This document shows, piece by piece, positions 36,500-44,522 of a stretch of DNA of 64,000 nucleotides. A model generated the notes under the pieces. The model was not told where the DNA came from, made no database searches, and saw only the letters and a list, made by a program, of their open reading frames with translations. Both the position numbers and the translations under genes were made by a program. The stretch spans positions 1,178,001 through 1,242,000 of the forward strand of contig NZ_PPFB01000001.1 in assembly GCF_002899455.1 (NCBI RefSeq), read 5' to 3'. Origin of the DNA: Streptomyces sp. DH-12 (GTDB lineage Bacteria > Actinomycetota > Actinomycetes > Streptomycetales > Streptomycetaceae). Positions within the stretch are counted from its first letter, which is position 1, and the number at the start of each line of letters is the position of its first letter.

Positions 36500-37498
36500 G
36501 TGGCGACGGTGGGCACAGAACGAGGGGCGCCGCGACGGCGCGGCGGCAGGAGGGCCGGAGTGCTGCTGGCCGCCCTGCTGGCGGCCGGACTGGCGGCGGG
36601 CTGCACGTCGGGCGGGTCCGGGGACGACGGACGCGGAGCGCGGGAGTCGCCGGCCGCGACGCGGGACGCGGACGGGGCGGGGGCTCCTCCCGTCCTCGCC
36701 GTGAAGATCGACAACGCGCCCGCCGCCCGGCCCCCGACGGGGCTCGACGAGGCGGACGTGGTCTACGTCGAGCAGGTGGAGGGCGGGCTGAGCCGGCTGA
36801 TGGCGGTGTACGCCACCCGGCTGCCCGAGTCGGTGGGACCGGTGCGCAGCGCCCGGGAGTCCGACCTGGAGCTGCTGCGCCAGTTCGGCCGCCCCCTGTT
36901 CGTCTTCTCCGGGGCCCAGGGCAAGCTGCTGCCGCTGATCGACCGGGCGCCGCTGACGCCCGTGACCCCGGAGTCGGACGCCGGCGCCTTCACCCGGGAC
37001 TCCGCGCGGGCGGCCCCGCACAACCTGTACCTCCGCCCGGACCGGGTGCTCGAGGACCCGCCCGGTGAGGCCGCGCTGACCACGGGCTTCCGCCGGGGTC
37101 CGGCGCCCGCCGGCGGCACGCCCGAGGACGAGGCCACCGTCCGCTTCCCGGCGGCCCGCTTCACCTTCACCTGGTCGGACGCCGACCGTGGCTGGCAGGT
37201 GTCGATGGACGGCTCCCCCGCCACCACGCGGGACGGCGACCGGCTGACGGCGGCCACGGTGGTCGTGCAGGACGTGACCGTGCGCCGCTCCGGCTTCCGC
37301 GACTCCCTCGGCAACAACACGCCGTACACGGAGACGGTGGGCTCGGGGAAGGCGACGGTGCTGCGCGACGGGCGCGCCTACCCGGCGTCCTGGAGCCGGC
37401 CGGCCGCCGCGGACGGCACGTCCCTCACCTCGCCGGACGGCGGGCCGGTGAACGTCGCGCCAGGACCGGTGTGGGTGCTGCTGGCGTCGGGACGCTGA
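36500..37498 (+). CDS. YerB-like (DUF3048) lipoprotein
   Basis: 332 residues. The signal peptide RAGVLLAALLAAGLAAGC ends in a lipobox, so the protein is a lipid-anchored exoprotein. Domain DUF3048 shows VKIDNAPAARPPTGLDEADV, VYVEQVEGGLSRLMAVY and SVGPVRSARESDLELLRQFG. The C-terminal part carries SGFRDSLGNNTPYTETVGSG. Family function is not established. GTG at 36500 with GAGGAC upstream; no alternative start keeps the signal. It diverges from the alcohol dehydrogenase gene and is followed by the pcaL relic. Confidence 0.87.
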   Translation: MATVGTERGAPRRRGGRRAGVLLAALLAAGLAAGCTSGGSGDDGRGARESPAATRDADGAGAPPVLAVKIDNAPAARPPTGLDEADVVYVEQVEGGLSRLMAVYATRLPESVGPVRSARESDLELLRQFGRPLFVFSGAQGKLLPLIDRAPLTPVTPESDAGAFTRDSARAAPHNLYLRPDRVLEDPPGEAALTTGFRRGPAPAGGTPEDEATVRFPAARFTFTWSDADRGWQVSMDGSPATTRDGDRLTAATVVVQDVTVRRSGFRDSLGNNTPYTETVGSGKATVLRDGRAYPASWSRPAAADGTSLTSPDGGPVNVAPGPVWVLLASGR

Positions 37499-37526
37499 GC
37501 GCGCGCGTCACCGGGCGGCGGGGCGG

Positions 37527-37920
37527 ATCGCGGACGCGGTGCCGGGCGCGTCCCTCGTGGAGATCCCCGGCGCCTCGCACCTGGCGCCCGCGCAGCGCCC
37601 GGGGGCCGTCCTCACGGCGCCGCGCGCACTTCGCAGGGCACGCCGGGCGGAGGACGGCGGTGCGCCGCGCGGTGCTCGGCGCCGCGCACGTGGACCGGGC
37701 GCAGGCACGGCAGACGCCGTTCACCACCCGCGTCCAGGACTTCGTCTCCCGCTACGCCCGGGGCGAGATCTGGACCGGCCCGGCGCTGTCCCGCCGCGAA
37801 CGCGGCATGGTCGCGCTGACGGCGCGGTGCTGCCGGAGACGGCCGTCCACTGCGGGGTCCCGGCGGCCGACGCGGCGTTCGCCGTCGCCCAGCGGGTGCT
37901 CGACGAGGAGGAGGGACGAG
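37527..37920 (+). pseudogene. pcaL: pcaL pseudogene (enol-lactonase / carboxymuconolactone decarboxylase fusion)
   Basis: Frame 1 holds the end of a PcaD hydrolase (IADAVPGASLVEIPGASHLA). A frameshift near 37620 leads into PcaC (VRRAVLGAAHVDRAQARQTP, VQDFVSRYARGEIWTGPALS). PcaC stops matching after RERGMVALTA. About 35 codons are missing, and it resumes in another frame with LPETAVHCGVPAADAAFAVA and QRVLDEEE. The 5' two-thirds of pcaD is gone. The active enzyme would do two steps of the beta-ketoadipate pathway. No other pca gene is in the window. Confidence 0.85.
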
Positions 37921-37930
37921 GGGCGGGGAG

Positions 37931-40609
37931 TCACCGGAGTCCGACGCCCGCGGCCAGTTCGGCGCGGGCCTGCTCCACCAGGCCGTCCGCCCCGCACGAC
38001 CGGGCCAGCGCCACGCCCCGCTCCAGATCGGGCACGGAGCGGGCGAGCACGCCGTACTCGATGCGGGCGGCGGCGTGTTCGTACTGGCAGGGCGAGGACT
38101 CCAGGCAGGCGACCGCCTGGCCGGCGAGGCGCACCGCGCGCTGCCCGGTCTCCAGGGCGGCCGCCACCCGCAGGGCCTCCCCTATCGCCGTGTCGGTGCC
38201 GAGGCGTTCGGCGCGGCGCCGGAGGTCGACGGCGAGCCGGGCCGCGCGGGCCGGGTCCTCGGTGGCGAGCGCACGGGCCAGGTCGGCGGCGGCGAAGACG
38301 TGCACCGGGTTGTGGTGGCCGCGCGCGGCGGCGGCCTTCTCCGCCGCTTCCAGCTCGTCGACGCCCTCCTTGGCGCGGCCCACGGCGAGCAGCAGCCGGC
38401 CGCGCACCGAACGCGGGTCGGGCAGCACGACGGTGGACGGGTAGGGCGGGGCGAAACCGTGCCGTTCGGCCATGGCCCACGCCTCGTCGACATGGCCTCG
38501 GGCGAGCAGCGTGTCGACGAGGTTGCAGGTGGCCGTCCAGTACAACGGCAGTCCGCGGCCGACGCGTTCGGCGAGGCGCAGCGACTCGCGCAGGGAGTCC
38601 TCCGCCGCCTCCAGTCGTCCGCGCCTGCGGTGGGCGAGTCCGACGTAGGCGTGGGCGAGGGCCAGGTGTCCGCCGCCCCAGCCGGCCGTGTCGTACGCCT
38701 GCAGGGCCTCGTTGTAGAGGGTCTCGGCGCGGTCGAGGCGGTCGGTGTACGCGTAGGAGCCGGCCAGCATCAGCAGCAGTTCCACGCCCCACTCGGAGTC
38801 GGTCCAGCCGAGGCCGGGCGCGAGGCGGCCGTTGACCAGGGCGCGGTCGCAGATCTCGACGATCTCCTCGGCGTTCTCCCCGCGCATCATCGCGTCGAAG
38901 CCGCGCAGGATGAGCAGCGCCCGCTCGGCGTTGTCGCGGCCGGTGCAGGTGGCGGCGAGCTCGGCGAGGCGTTCGGAGCGGCCCGGGGTGAGGGACTCAC
39001 CGGCGTGCAGGCCCTCCCACATGAACCGCACGGCCTGGAGCCGCATCCGGGCGGGTCCGGCGGGCAGCCGGGCGGCCTCCGCCTCGACCGTGCGGACGGC
39101 CTCCTCCATCTGGTCGTTGTGCAGCAGGGCCTGGGAGAGCCGGATCACGGCGTCCACCCGCCGCTCGCCGTCCAGTCCGGGCATGCCGAGCGCGGTGCGC
39201 AGATGGCCGATGGTGCGGGCGGGCGCGGTCAGGAAAGTGGCGCAGCCCAGTTCGTAGAGGACGTGCGCGTGGACCTCGGGACGGGGCGGCTCCTCCAGGG
39301 CGCGCTCCAGGCAGCGGCGGGCGGCGTCCGGGGCGCCGACGGCGAGGTGTTCGCGGGCCGCCTCGCGCAACTGCCAGACGAGTTCCTCGTCGTCGTCCGG
39401 GTGCACCTCGAGGAGGTGGCGGGCGGCCGCGGCGGCCCCGCGGCCGGAGTCGTTGACGATACGGGCCGCGATGCCGTGCATGGCGCGGCGCAGCGCGTCC
39501 GGGACGGAGTTGTAGGCGGCGGTCGCGATCAGCGGGTGCACGAACTCCAGCTCCGCGGGTCCGGCGGACGCCGGGTCGGGGACCGTCAGGATGCGGGCGC
39601 CGCGCAGGCGTTCGGCGCACCGGGCCGCGTCCTCGGGGCCGAGGGTGGCGAGCTGGGCCACCAGGTCGACGGTGATGCCGTCGCCGAGGATGGCGGCGGC
39701 CCAGGCGAACCGGGTGGCGTCCACGCCGAGTTCCTCCAGCCGGGCGACGAGGCCGCCGCCGCGCGCGGAGCGGTTGAGCTCGCGCAGTTCGCCGGCGTGC
39801 GCCTCGACCGGTTCCAGCTCGCTGTCCTGCACCTTGGCGAGGAGTTCGACGGTCTCGTACGGGTTGCCGCCGGTCACGGCCCACACCTCGCGGCAGAACG
39901 CCGCGTCCGCGTTCTCCCCGAGCGTGGCGCGGGTGAGTCCGGCCACCGCCTCGGGGGTGAGGGCGCTGAGGCTGGCGACGGGACGGCCGGCCGCGGCGGC
40001 GATCGCGTCCAGGTGACGGGCGCTCTCCCCGGTGATCTCGCCGGGGCGGCGGGCGACCACGACGAGGACGGACAGGTCGGCGAGGCGCTCGGCGAACGCG
40101 GCGAGCCAGTACAGGGTCTCCTGGTCGGCCCAGTGGGCGTCGTCGATGAGCAGCACCAGCGGCCAGTCCCGGCGGGCCAGCCGGCGCACGGCGGCGACCA
40201 GGCCCTCGCACACGCCCTGCGGGTCGGGGTGGCGGTCGCCGGGGTCGGCGATGCCGAGGGCGGGGCCCGCGATGTCGTACCAGTCGCCCAGGTACTCGCG
40301 GGCCTCCTCCGGCAGCATCGACACCAGGGCGGGCTGCAGGAGTTGGCGCACCACGTTGAACGGCACGGTGCGCAACGTCTCGCCGCCGCGGGCGGACCAG
40401 ACGGTGCAGCCGCGCTGTTCGGCGATGCGGCGGGTCTCGGCGAGCAGGGCGGTCTTGCCGAGCCCCGCCTCGCCGCGCAACTCCAGCAGTGTGCCGGGCG
40501 AGTGGCGGTCGGCGCACAGGACGTCGACGGCCTCCGCGATGGCGGCGAGTTCCTCGTCGCGCTCCCACAGGGCGGCCGAGGGTGCCGCCGATGGCCGTAC
40601 CTCCGTCAT
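37931..40609 (-). CDS. Large LuxR-type (LAL/MalT-like) ATPase regulator lacking its C-terminal HTH
   Basis: 892 residues. N-terminal AAA/STAND ATPase: Walker A GEAGLGKTALL (near 46), Walker B LLIDDAHWAD (near 155) and sensor VVVARRPGEI. The rest is TPR-like helices (ALAHAYVGLAHRRRGRLEAA, DLARALATEDPARAARL). In relatives the next 60-70 residues form the LuxR helix-turn-helix after a short RxRRxR linker. Here the protein ends ELAAGVGLR and stops. The stop lies 11 bases from the pcaL relic, so a deletion may have removed the DNA-binding end. ATG at 40609 with GGGGAGG. It may now be inactive or a signalling ATPase only. Confidence 0.82.
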   Translation of the reverse strand: MTEVRPSAAPSAALWERDEELAAIAEAVDVLCADRHSPGTLLELRGEAGLGKTALLAETRRIAEQRGCTVWSARGGETLRTVPFNVVRQLLQPALVSMLPEEAREYLGDWYDIAGPALGIADPGDRHPDPQGVCEGLVAAVRRLARRDWPLVLLIDDAHWADQETLYWLAAFAERLADLSVLVVVARRPGEITGESARHLDAIAAAAGRPVASLSALTPEAVAGLTRATLGENADAAFCREVWAVTGGNPYETVELLAKVQDSELEPVEAHAGELRELNRSARGGGLVARLEELGVDATRFAWAAAILGDGITVDLVAQLATLGPEDAARCAERLRGARILTVPDPASAGPAELEFVHPLIATAAYNSVPDALRRAMHGIAARIVNDSGRGAAAAARHLLEVHPDDDEELVWQLREAAREHLAVGAPDAARRCLERALEEPPRPEVHAHVLYELGCATFLTAPARTIGHLRTALGMPGLDGERRVDAVIRLSQALLHNDQMEEAVRTVEAEAARLPAGPARMRLQAVRFMWEGLHAGESLTPGRSERLAELAATCTGRDNAERALLILRGFDAMMRGENAEEIVEICDRALVNGRLAPGLGWTDSEWGVELLLMLAGSYAYTDRLDRAETLYNEALQAYDTAGWGGGHLALAHAYVGLAHRRRGRLEAAEDSLRESLRLAERVGRGLPLYWTATCNLVDTLLARGHVDEAWAMAERHGFAPPYPSTVVLPDPRSVRGRLLLAVGRAKEGVDELEAAEKAAAARGHHNPVHVFAAADLARALATEDPARAARLAVDLRRRAERLGTDTAIGEALRVAAALETGQRAVRLAGQAVACLESSPCQYEHAAARIEYGVLARSVPDLERGVALARSCGADGLVEQARAELAAGVGLR

Positions 40610-40883
40610 CCCGCTGCCTCCCCGAGTCGCCCGAATGACGTACCGGACCCGAGCGTAGTCCTCCGTCCGGCCCAGCGGAGCCCGCTCGGCGCACGTGTTG
40701 CCGTGACGAGTGACACCGGCCACGGGGAGTCGACGCGAACCGTCCCTCACCAGGGACCCGTCGGTCAACGACTGTTCCCTTCCGGCCCGTTGACGCGGGA
40801 CGTGCCGGGCCGGCAGGAGGCGTCGCCGGGGTGGACGCGGACTCTCTCATCCGGCTTTCACCGTCGCCTCATACGGTGGGGGC

Positions 40884-42245
40884 ATGACGCAGGTGACTCC
40901 CCCCGGGTGGTACCCCGACCCCGGACAGACGCAAGACGGCCCGCCCACCGAACGCTGGTGGGACGGCACGGCCTGGACGGCCCGGATCCGCCGGCCGGAC
41001 CGGGCCGCCCAGACCACGCCGGAAGGGGGCGGCGCGGAGCGGGCCGCCGAGGCGGGGCCGGCGGGCGCGGACCAGGCCCAGGCGGGTCAGGCGGACCCGG
41101 ACCAGGTCCCGGCGGGGCAGGCCGCTGCGGGCCAGGCGGTCGGCCGGACCGGCGCGGGCGAAGCGGCCGGGGGCCGGACCGGCGCGGGGCACGCGGCTGA
41201 GAACCGGGGCAGCGCGGGCCAGACCGACGCGGAGCACGCGGCTGCGGGCCAGACCGGCGACAGCCATGCCGACGCAGGACAGGCGGCCACGGGACACGCA
41301 CCCGTGAACCAGGGCGACGCGAGCCCGGCGGCCGGAGGCCGGGCCGCTCCGTGGCAGGTCCCTGCTTCCGGGCCGGGGGCCGGCCAGGGTGCCGTCCGGG
41401 AGGCGGCGGGCGTGAGCGGCGGGGGGAGCCCCGGGCACCCTACGTACCCCGTCCATCCGGCCTACCCCGCCACGCCCTCGTCCGGACGGGGGCGCAAGCT
41501 GCGGATCGGGATAGCCGTCGCCGTGGCCGCCGCCGTGCTCGCGAGCATCGGGGTGGGCGTGTACGCGCTGACCGACGACGACGGAGGCCGGACCACCGCG
41601 GCCTCGCAGCACGACGACCGCGACGCGCCCGGGGGCGGTCCGGACGACGGGTCCGGGGCGGACGGCGAGGACGACGGCGAGGACGGCGGCGACGGCGACG
41701 ACCCGCGCCGCGTCGAGAGCGGCTCGGTGACCGACTCGCTGAGCGGGATCAGCCTGCCCGTGCCCGAGGGCTGGTACGGGGAGGAGCTGCAGATCGGCGC
41801 CGCGCTGACGTCGAAGGACTCCTACGACTGCCCCGGCGACACCTCGAAGACCTGCGTCAAGGGCGGCGCGTACTCGGCGCCGGCCGTGGTGCTGGGCACC
41901 CGCGGCGCCACCGCCGAGGAGGTCGCGAAGGCGGACATCGCCGCGAACGCCGAGGAGAGCTACGGCGGCGAGTCGTACGGGCGGATCACCTCGCACGACG
42001 TGCTGGTGTCCAAGGCGGTGACCGTGGCCGGGCAGAAGGGGTACCTGGTCCGCTGGAAGGCGGTGACCCAGGAGGGGTCGGACGGGTTCGTGCAGTCCCT
42101 CGCCTTCCCGTCCCCGGCCCGCCCGGACCAGATCGTGGTCGTGCGCTTCGGCGTGGACACCGACCAGCGGCAGACGGTCCTCGACGAGATCACCGAGGGC
42201 ATCGCGGTGGCCGAAGGCGGCCGCGGCAACGGACAGGACGTCTGA
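40884..42245 (+). CDS. DUF2510 single-pass membrane protein with low-complexity linker
   Basis: 453 residues. DUF2510 at 6-36 (PPGWYPDPGQTQDGPPTERW then WDGTAWTARIR), a motif usually on the cytoplasmic side. A 150-residue Ala/Gly/Gln linker follows (41041-41340). One membrane helix (KLRIGIAVAVAAAVLASIGV) lies at about 203-228, then an acidic segment. The C-terminal outer domain of about 170 residues begins SLSGISLPVPEGWYG and has one CPGDTSKTC disulfide candidate. Function unknown; wall- or surface-associated role is plausible. It diverges from the LuxR-type gene. Confidence 0.82.
   Translation: MTQVTPPGWYPDPGQTQDGPPTERWWDGTAWTARIRRPDRAAQTTPEGGGAERAAEAGPAGADQAQAGQADPDQVPAGQAAAGQAVGRTGAGEAAGGRTGAGHAAENRGSAGQTDAEHAAAGQTGDSHADAGQAATGHAPVNQGDASPAAGGRAAPWQVPASGPGAGQGAVREAAGVSGGGSPGHPTYPVHPAYPATPSSGRGRKLRIGIAVAVAAAVLASIGVGVYALTDDDGGRTTAASQHDDRDAPGGGPDDGSGADGEDDGEDGGDGDDPRRVESGSVTDSLSGISLPVPEGWYGEELQIGAALTSKDSYDCPGDTSKTCVKGGAYSAPAVVLGTRGATAEEVAKADIAANAEESYGGESYGRITSHDVLVSKAVTVAGQKGYLVRWKAVTQEGSDGFVQSLAFPSPARPDQIVVVRFGVDTDQRQTVLDEITEGIAVAEGGRGNGQDV
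41041..41340 (+). repeat. Degenerate repeats coding an Ala/Gly/Gln linker
   Basis: Imperfect short units of GCGGGCCAG type coding AGQ, AGH and AGE tripeptides (AGQAAAGQAVGRTGAGEAAG and so on). Slippage at such repeats makes length variation between strains likely. They also open long spurious frames on the other strand. Confidence 0.65.
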
Positions 42246-42652
42246 CGCCGTCCCGGCGGCCTCGGTCATACGGCCGGGCGGGGCGCCCCTCCGCTCACGA
42301 GGCGTCCCGCCCAGCCGGGCGGCCTCCCAGGGCGCTCGGTGACGGGCGTATGGGGACCGTCGGGCCCGGTCGGGACACGGCGTCGGGGGGGGGCGGGTAG
42401 GACGGGAGAGGGAGCAGAGGCGCGCGGGGGCGGCGCCGTCCGCGGAACCCGCCGCGCCGCACACACGGACGAGATCGACGTGGAACCGGGACGTCGGCAG
42501 GGGCGGCCGCCCGGGGGCGACACAGGCGGCGTCCCCGCCGAGGCCGGGAGCCGCACGGCCCCTCACGTTCCCCGCCGTTTCACCGGGATTCCCGGCCAGG
42601 GGTCTCGGGACGGTCTCCGCCCGCGTCAAGGGCGCCGGCGTCCCGTCCGGTG
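42246..42652. other. 407-bp gap between convergent genes, with a G-quadruplex motif
   Basis: No gene is supported. At 42385-42412 the + strand has four G-runs (GGGGGGGG, GGG, GGG, GGG) with loops C, TAGGAC and AGA, which meets the usual G-quadruplex pattern. No clear terminator stem was found. Confidence 0.5.
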
Positions 42653-43939
42653 TCAGAGCACCGTCACCTCGTGCCGCACCACCGCGTCGAACAGGTACCC
42701 CTGGGTGTTGTGGACGGAGACGTCGGGCTGGGTGCGGCCCGCCGCGTCGGTGGCGCGGGCCAGCAGGCGGGCCGTGCCCCGGACGCGAGGGGTCCAGCTG
42801 ACGGACCACCGGGTCCACGTGTCGGGACGTGGCCGTTCCAGCAACCGGGCCGGCCGCCAGCTCGACCCGCCGTCGGTGCTCACGTCGACCCGCGCGACCG
42901 GCCCCGCCCCCGACCACGAGCGACCTGTCAGCACCTGGGTCCGGCCCGCCCGGAACGTGGCGCCGCTCGCCAGCTCGAAGGCGCTCTTGAGGGTTTGCCG
43001 GGTCAGCGGCGCGCTGCCGCCTTCGGGGTGGGCGGACCCGAAGAGCCGGTAGGACGTGGTGTTCCACGGCGAGAACAGCGGCTGCGCGGACACCTCGATG
43101 TCGCCGACCCACTTGATCGACGCGATGCCCACCCAGGAGGGCACCAGGACCCGCACCGGGTACCCGTGGTCGGGCGGGAGCGGCTCGCCGTTCATCTCGT
43201 AGGCGAGCACGACGTCGTGCAGCGCCTTCGCCAGCGGCAGCGGCCGCCGCACCCGGCCGAGGCTCTCCCCGCCGCTGACGTACTCGGCGTCCAGGCCCCG
43301 CGGCTGCACGTCGACGGCGTGGGGGGACAGGCCCGCCCGGCGCAGGACGGTGGACAGGGGGACCCCGCGCCAGCTCGCCACCCCGATCGCGCCGAGCGTC
43401 CAGGGGGTGCCGGAGACCGTCTCGCCCTGCTGGGCGGTGTAGCCGCTGCGCCCGTTGCCGGCGCACTCGACGAACGCGGTGCGGGTGACGGACGGCAGCC
43501 GGCGCAAGTCGTCGTGGCCGAACTCGACCGCCTTGTCCTCGCCGGGCCCGCCGCGCAGGCCGCTCCCCCACAGCCGCAGCCGCCAGTCGCCCGCGTCGAT
43601 GCGGGGCGGGGCGGTGTGGTTGCGTACGAAGAACAGGTCGTTGGGGGTGTGGTGGCCGGTGCCGCGCAGGGCCTCCCAGCGGGTCTCGGCGTTGGTGCCG
43701 TGGCGGACGAACTTCTCGGGCGGCAGCGGTTTGACGACGGTGTCGCCGTCGGCGGCACGGGCGGGGGCCGGTGCGGACAGGGGGAGCGCGCCGGCGCCTC
43801 CGGCCGCGGCGAGCAGGGCGAGCAGGCGGCGTCGGCTCACGCCGTCCGCCCTGGCCTCGCCGGCCAGCCACTGGCGCAGCCTGTGCCGGTCGTAGGCGGT
43901 CTCGTCGGGGCGGGATGAGGGCACGGCGGATGACGGCAT
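42653..43939 (-). CDS. Exported sulfite-oxidase-type molybdenum oxidoreductase
   Basis: 428 residues. A Tat-like signal lies at about residues 35-63 (SRRRLLALLAAAGGAGALPL). The Mo-pterin domain follows, with the single Mo-binding Cys in AFVECAGNGRSGY. VSGGESLGRVRRPLPLAKAL and HGYPVRVLVPSWVGIASIKW are family signatures. The C-terminal dimerisation domain Mo-co_dimer starts near 320 (PVARVDVSTDGGSSWRPARL). Typical reactions are sulfite to sulfate or reduction of sulfoxides. No haem domain, so the electron partner is unknown. A short leader peptide ORF with Cys codon lies upstream at 44061-44144, linking it to sulfur control. Confidence 0.9.
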   Translation of the reverse strand: MPSSAVPSSRPDETAYDRHRLRQWLAGEARADGVSRRRLLALLAAAGGAGALPLSAPAPARAADGDTVVKPLPPEKFVRHGTNAETRWEALRGTGHHTPNDLFFVRNHTAPPRIDAGDWRLRLWGSGLRGGPGEDKAVEFGHDDLRRLPSVTRTAFVECAGNGRSGYTAQQGETVSGTPWTLGAIGVASWRGVPLSTVLRRAGLSPHAVDVQPRGLDAEYVSGGESLGRVRRPLPLAKALHDVVLAYEMNGEPLPPDHGYPVRVLVPSWVGIASIKWVGDIEVSAQPLFSPWNTTSYRLFGSAHPEGGSAPLTRQTLKSAFELASGATFRAGRTQVLTGRSWSGAGPVARVDVSTDGGSSWRPARLLERPRPDTWTRWSVSWTPRVRGTARLLARATDAAGRTQPDVSVHNTQGYLFDAVVRHEVTVL

Positions 43940-44060
43940 GACGGCAGTCCTCGTGGTCGTAGGGGCGGTCGTCGCGGCAGCGGAGGAGCGGAGGGGGCGC
44001 GGCGGGCCGGGACCGGCGTCGCGGAGGGCCGGCGCCGGAGGAACGGGGAGGCGCGCCGGT
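43940..44060. other. Leader region between leader peptide and sulfite-oxidase-type gene
   Basis: 121 bases with no gene. CCGGCG and CGCCGG blocks around 44012-44036 can pair as a 6-bp stem, so a leader hairpin is possible but not striking. Confidence 0.3.
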
Positions 44061-44144
44061 TCAGCCGGCGAGGCGGCACAGCGCTGCGGCCACGCGGACG
44101 AGGTCCACGGCGCGGCGGCGCGTCAGGGGCTCCAGCGGCGGCAT
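44061..44144 (-). CDS. Leader peptide a (27 aa), sulfur type
   Basis: Reads PLTRRRAVDLVRVAAALC then RLAG. It shares the RR-x-(H/A)-(V/I)-D core and a Cys codon near the end with the two other leaders in this block. ATG at 44144. A TTGACA-N18-TTGCAT promoter places transcription start at the ATG, so it should be leaderless. It precedes the sulfite-oxidase-type gene. Streptomyces annotation names such ORFs putative leader peptides; in mycobacteria leaderless Cys-rich uORFs act as cysteine-responsive attenuators. Confidence 0.7.
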   Translation of the reverse strand: MPPLEPLTRRRAVDLVRVAAALCRLAG

Positions 44145-44150
44145 GGCGAG

Positions 44151-44180
44151 ATGCAAGCACGCGCCGTTCGGAGGTGTCAA
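44151..44180 (-). promoter_or_regulatory. Promoter of leader a / sulfite-oxidase-type gene
   Basis: On the minus strand: consensus -35 TTGACA (44180-44175), 18-base spacer, TTGCAT (44156-44151), then 6 bases to the leader ATG. Confidence 0.6.
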
Positions 44181-44271
44181 CGCACCGTCAGGTCTGCGCG
44201 ACCGCTCTTCCGGCGGACTACGGCGGCCCGGGCGGCGATCGGAAGCGTTCAGCATATGAGACGTTCCCCAA

Positions 44272-44294
44272 TTCCCTATAGATTTACTAGGAAA
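44272..44294. promoter_or_regulatory. Sulfur-block operator copy 1: TTCCCTA-N9-TAGGAAA
   Basis: An imperfect palindrome (one mismatch) between divergent leaders a and b, ending 3 bases before the -35 box of leader b. The same element with the same 9-base spacing recurs at 47785. The Rrf2 regulator encoded between them is the natural candidate to read it. Confidence 0.6.
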
Positions 44295-44297
44295 GCC

Positions 44298-44327
44298 TTG
44301 ACGGTGTTCACGACGCGTGCGCAGCAT
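44298..44327 (+). promoter_or_regulatory. Candidate promoter of leader b
   Basis: TTGACG (44298-44303), 18-base spacer, CAGCAT (44322-44327), then 7 bases to the ATG at 44335. Same geometry as the leader a promoter, though the -10 box is weak. Confidence 0.4.
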
Positions 44328-44334
44328 GAGGGAC

Positions 44335-44418
44335 ATGTCCCCTGTGCAGCAGCGACTCGTACGTCGTCGGCACGTCGACTTCGGTCACGTCGTCAGCGCC
44401 GCCTGCTGTCGCGCCTGA
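44335..44418 (+). CDS. Leader peptide b (27 aa), sulfur type
   Basis: Reads RLVRRRHVDFGHVVSAACC then RA, with adjacent TGC and TGT codons near the end. I prefer the ATG at 44335 over the one at 44326: it gives the same 84-base length as leader a and a leaderless fit to the promoter. A hairpin starts 2 bases after the stop. It precedes the winged-helix, SfnB-like, TauE and Rrf2 genes, so it can couple Cys-codon translation to their expression. Confidence 0.7.
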   Translation: MSPVQQRLVRRRHVDFGHVVSAACCRA

Positions 44419-44419
44419 C

Positions 44420-44444
44420 GCACGGCCCGCTCGTCCGGCCGTGC
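44420..44444 (+). promoter_or_regulatory. Hairpin directly after leader b
   Basis: GCACGGCC (44420-44427) pairs perfectly with GGCCGTGC (44437-44444), 9-base loop. Its position next to the leader stop fits an attenuator arm. Confidence 0.55.
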
Positions 44445-44522
44445 ACTCCGGCCCGCCTCCCCGGCGTCCACGCACCACCCCGCGTCCGCCGGGCCCCGAC
44501 ACCATTCCGAGGGACGACCGCC

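Noticed and set aside
40869-43871. 1000-codon minus-strand ORF spanning the DUF2510 gene and the gap
   Set aside because: Arises from the repetitive linker and GC bias; Arg/Pro-rich, no domain, and it crosses two real genes.
44326-44334. Upstream ATG for leader b
   Set aside because: It lies inside the candidate -10 box and lacks a binding site; the ATG at 44335 matches leader a in length and promoter spacing.
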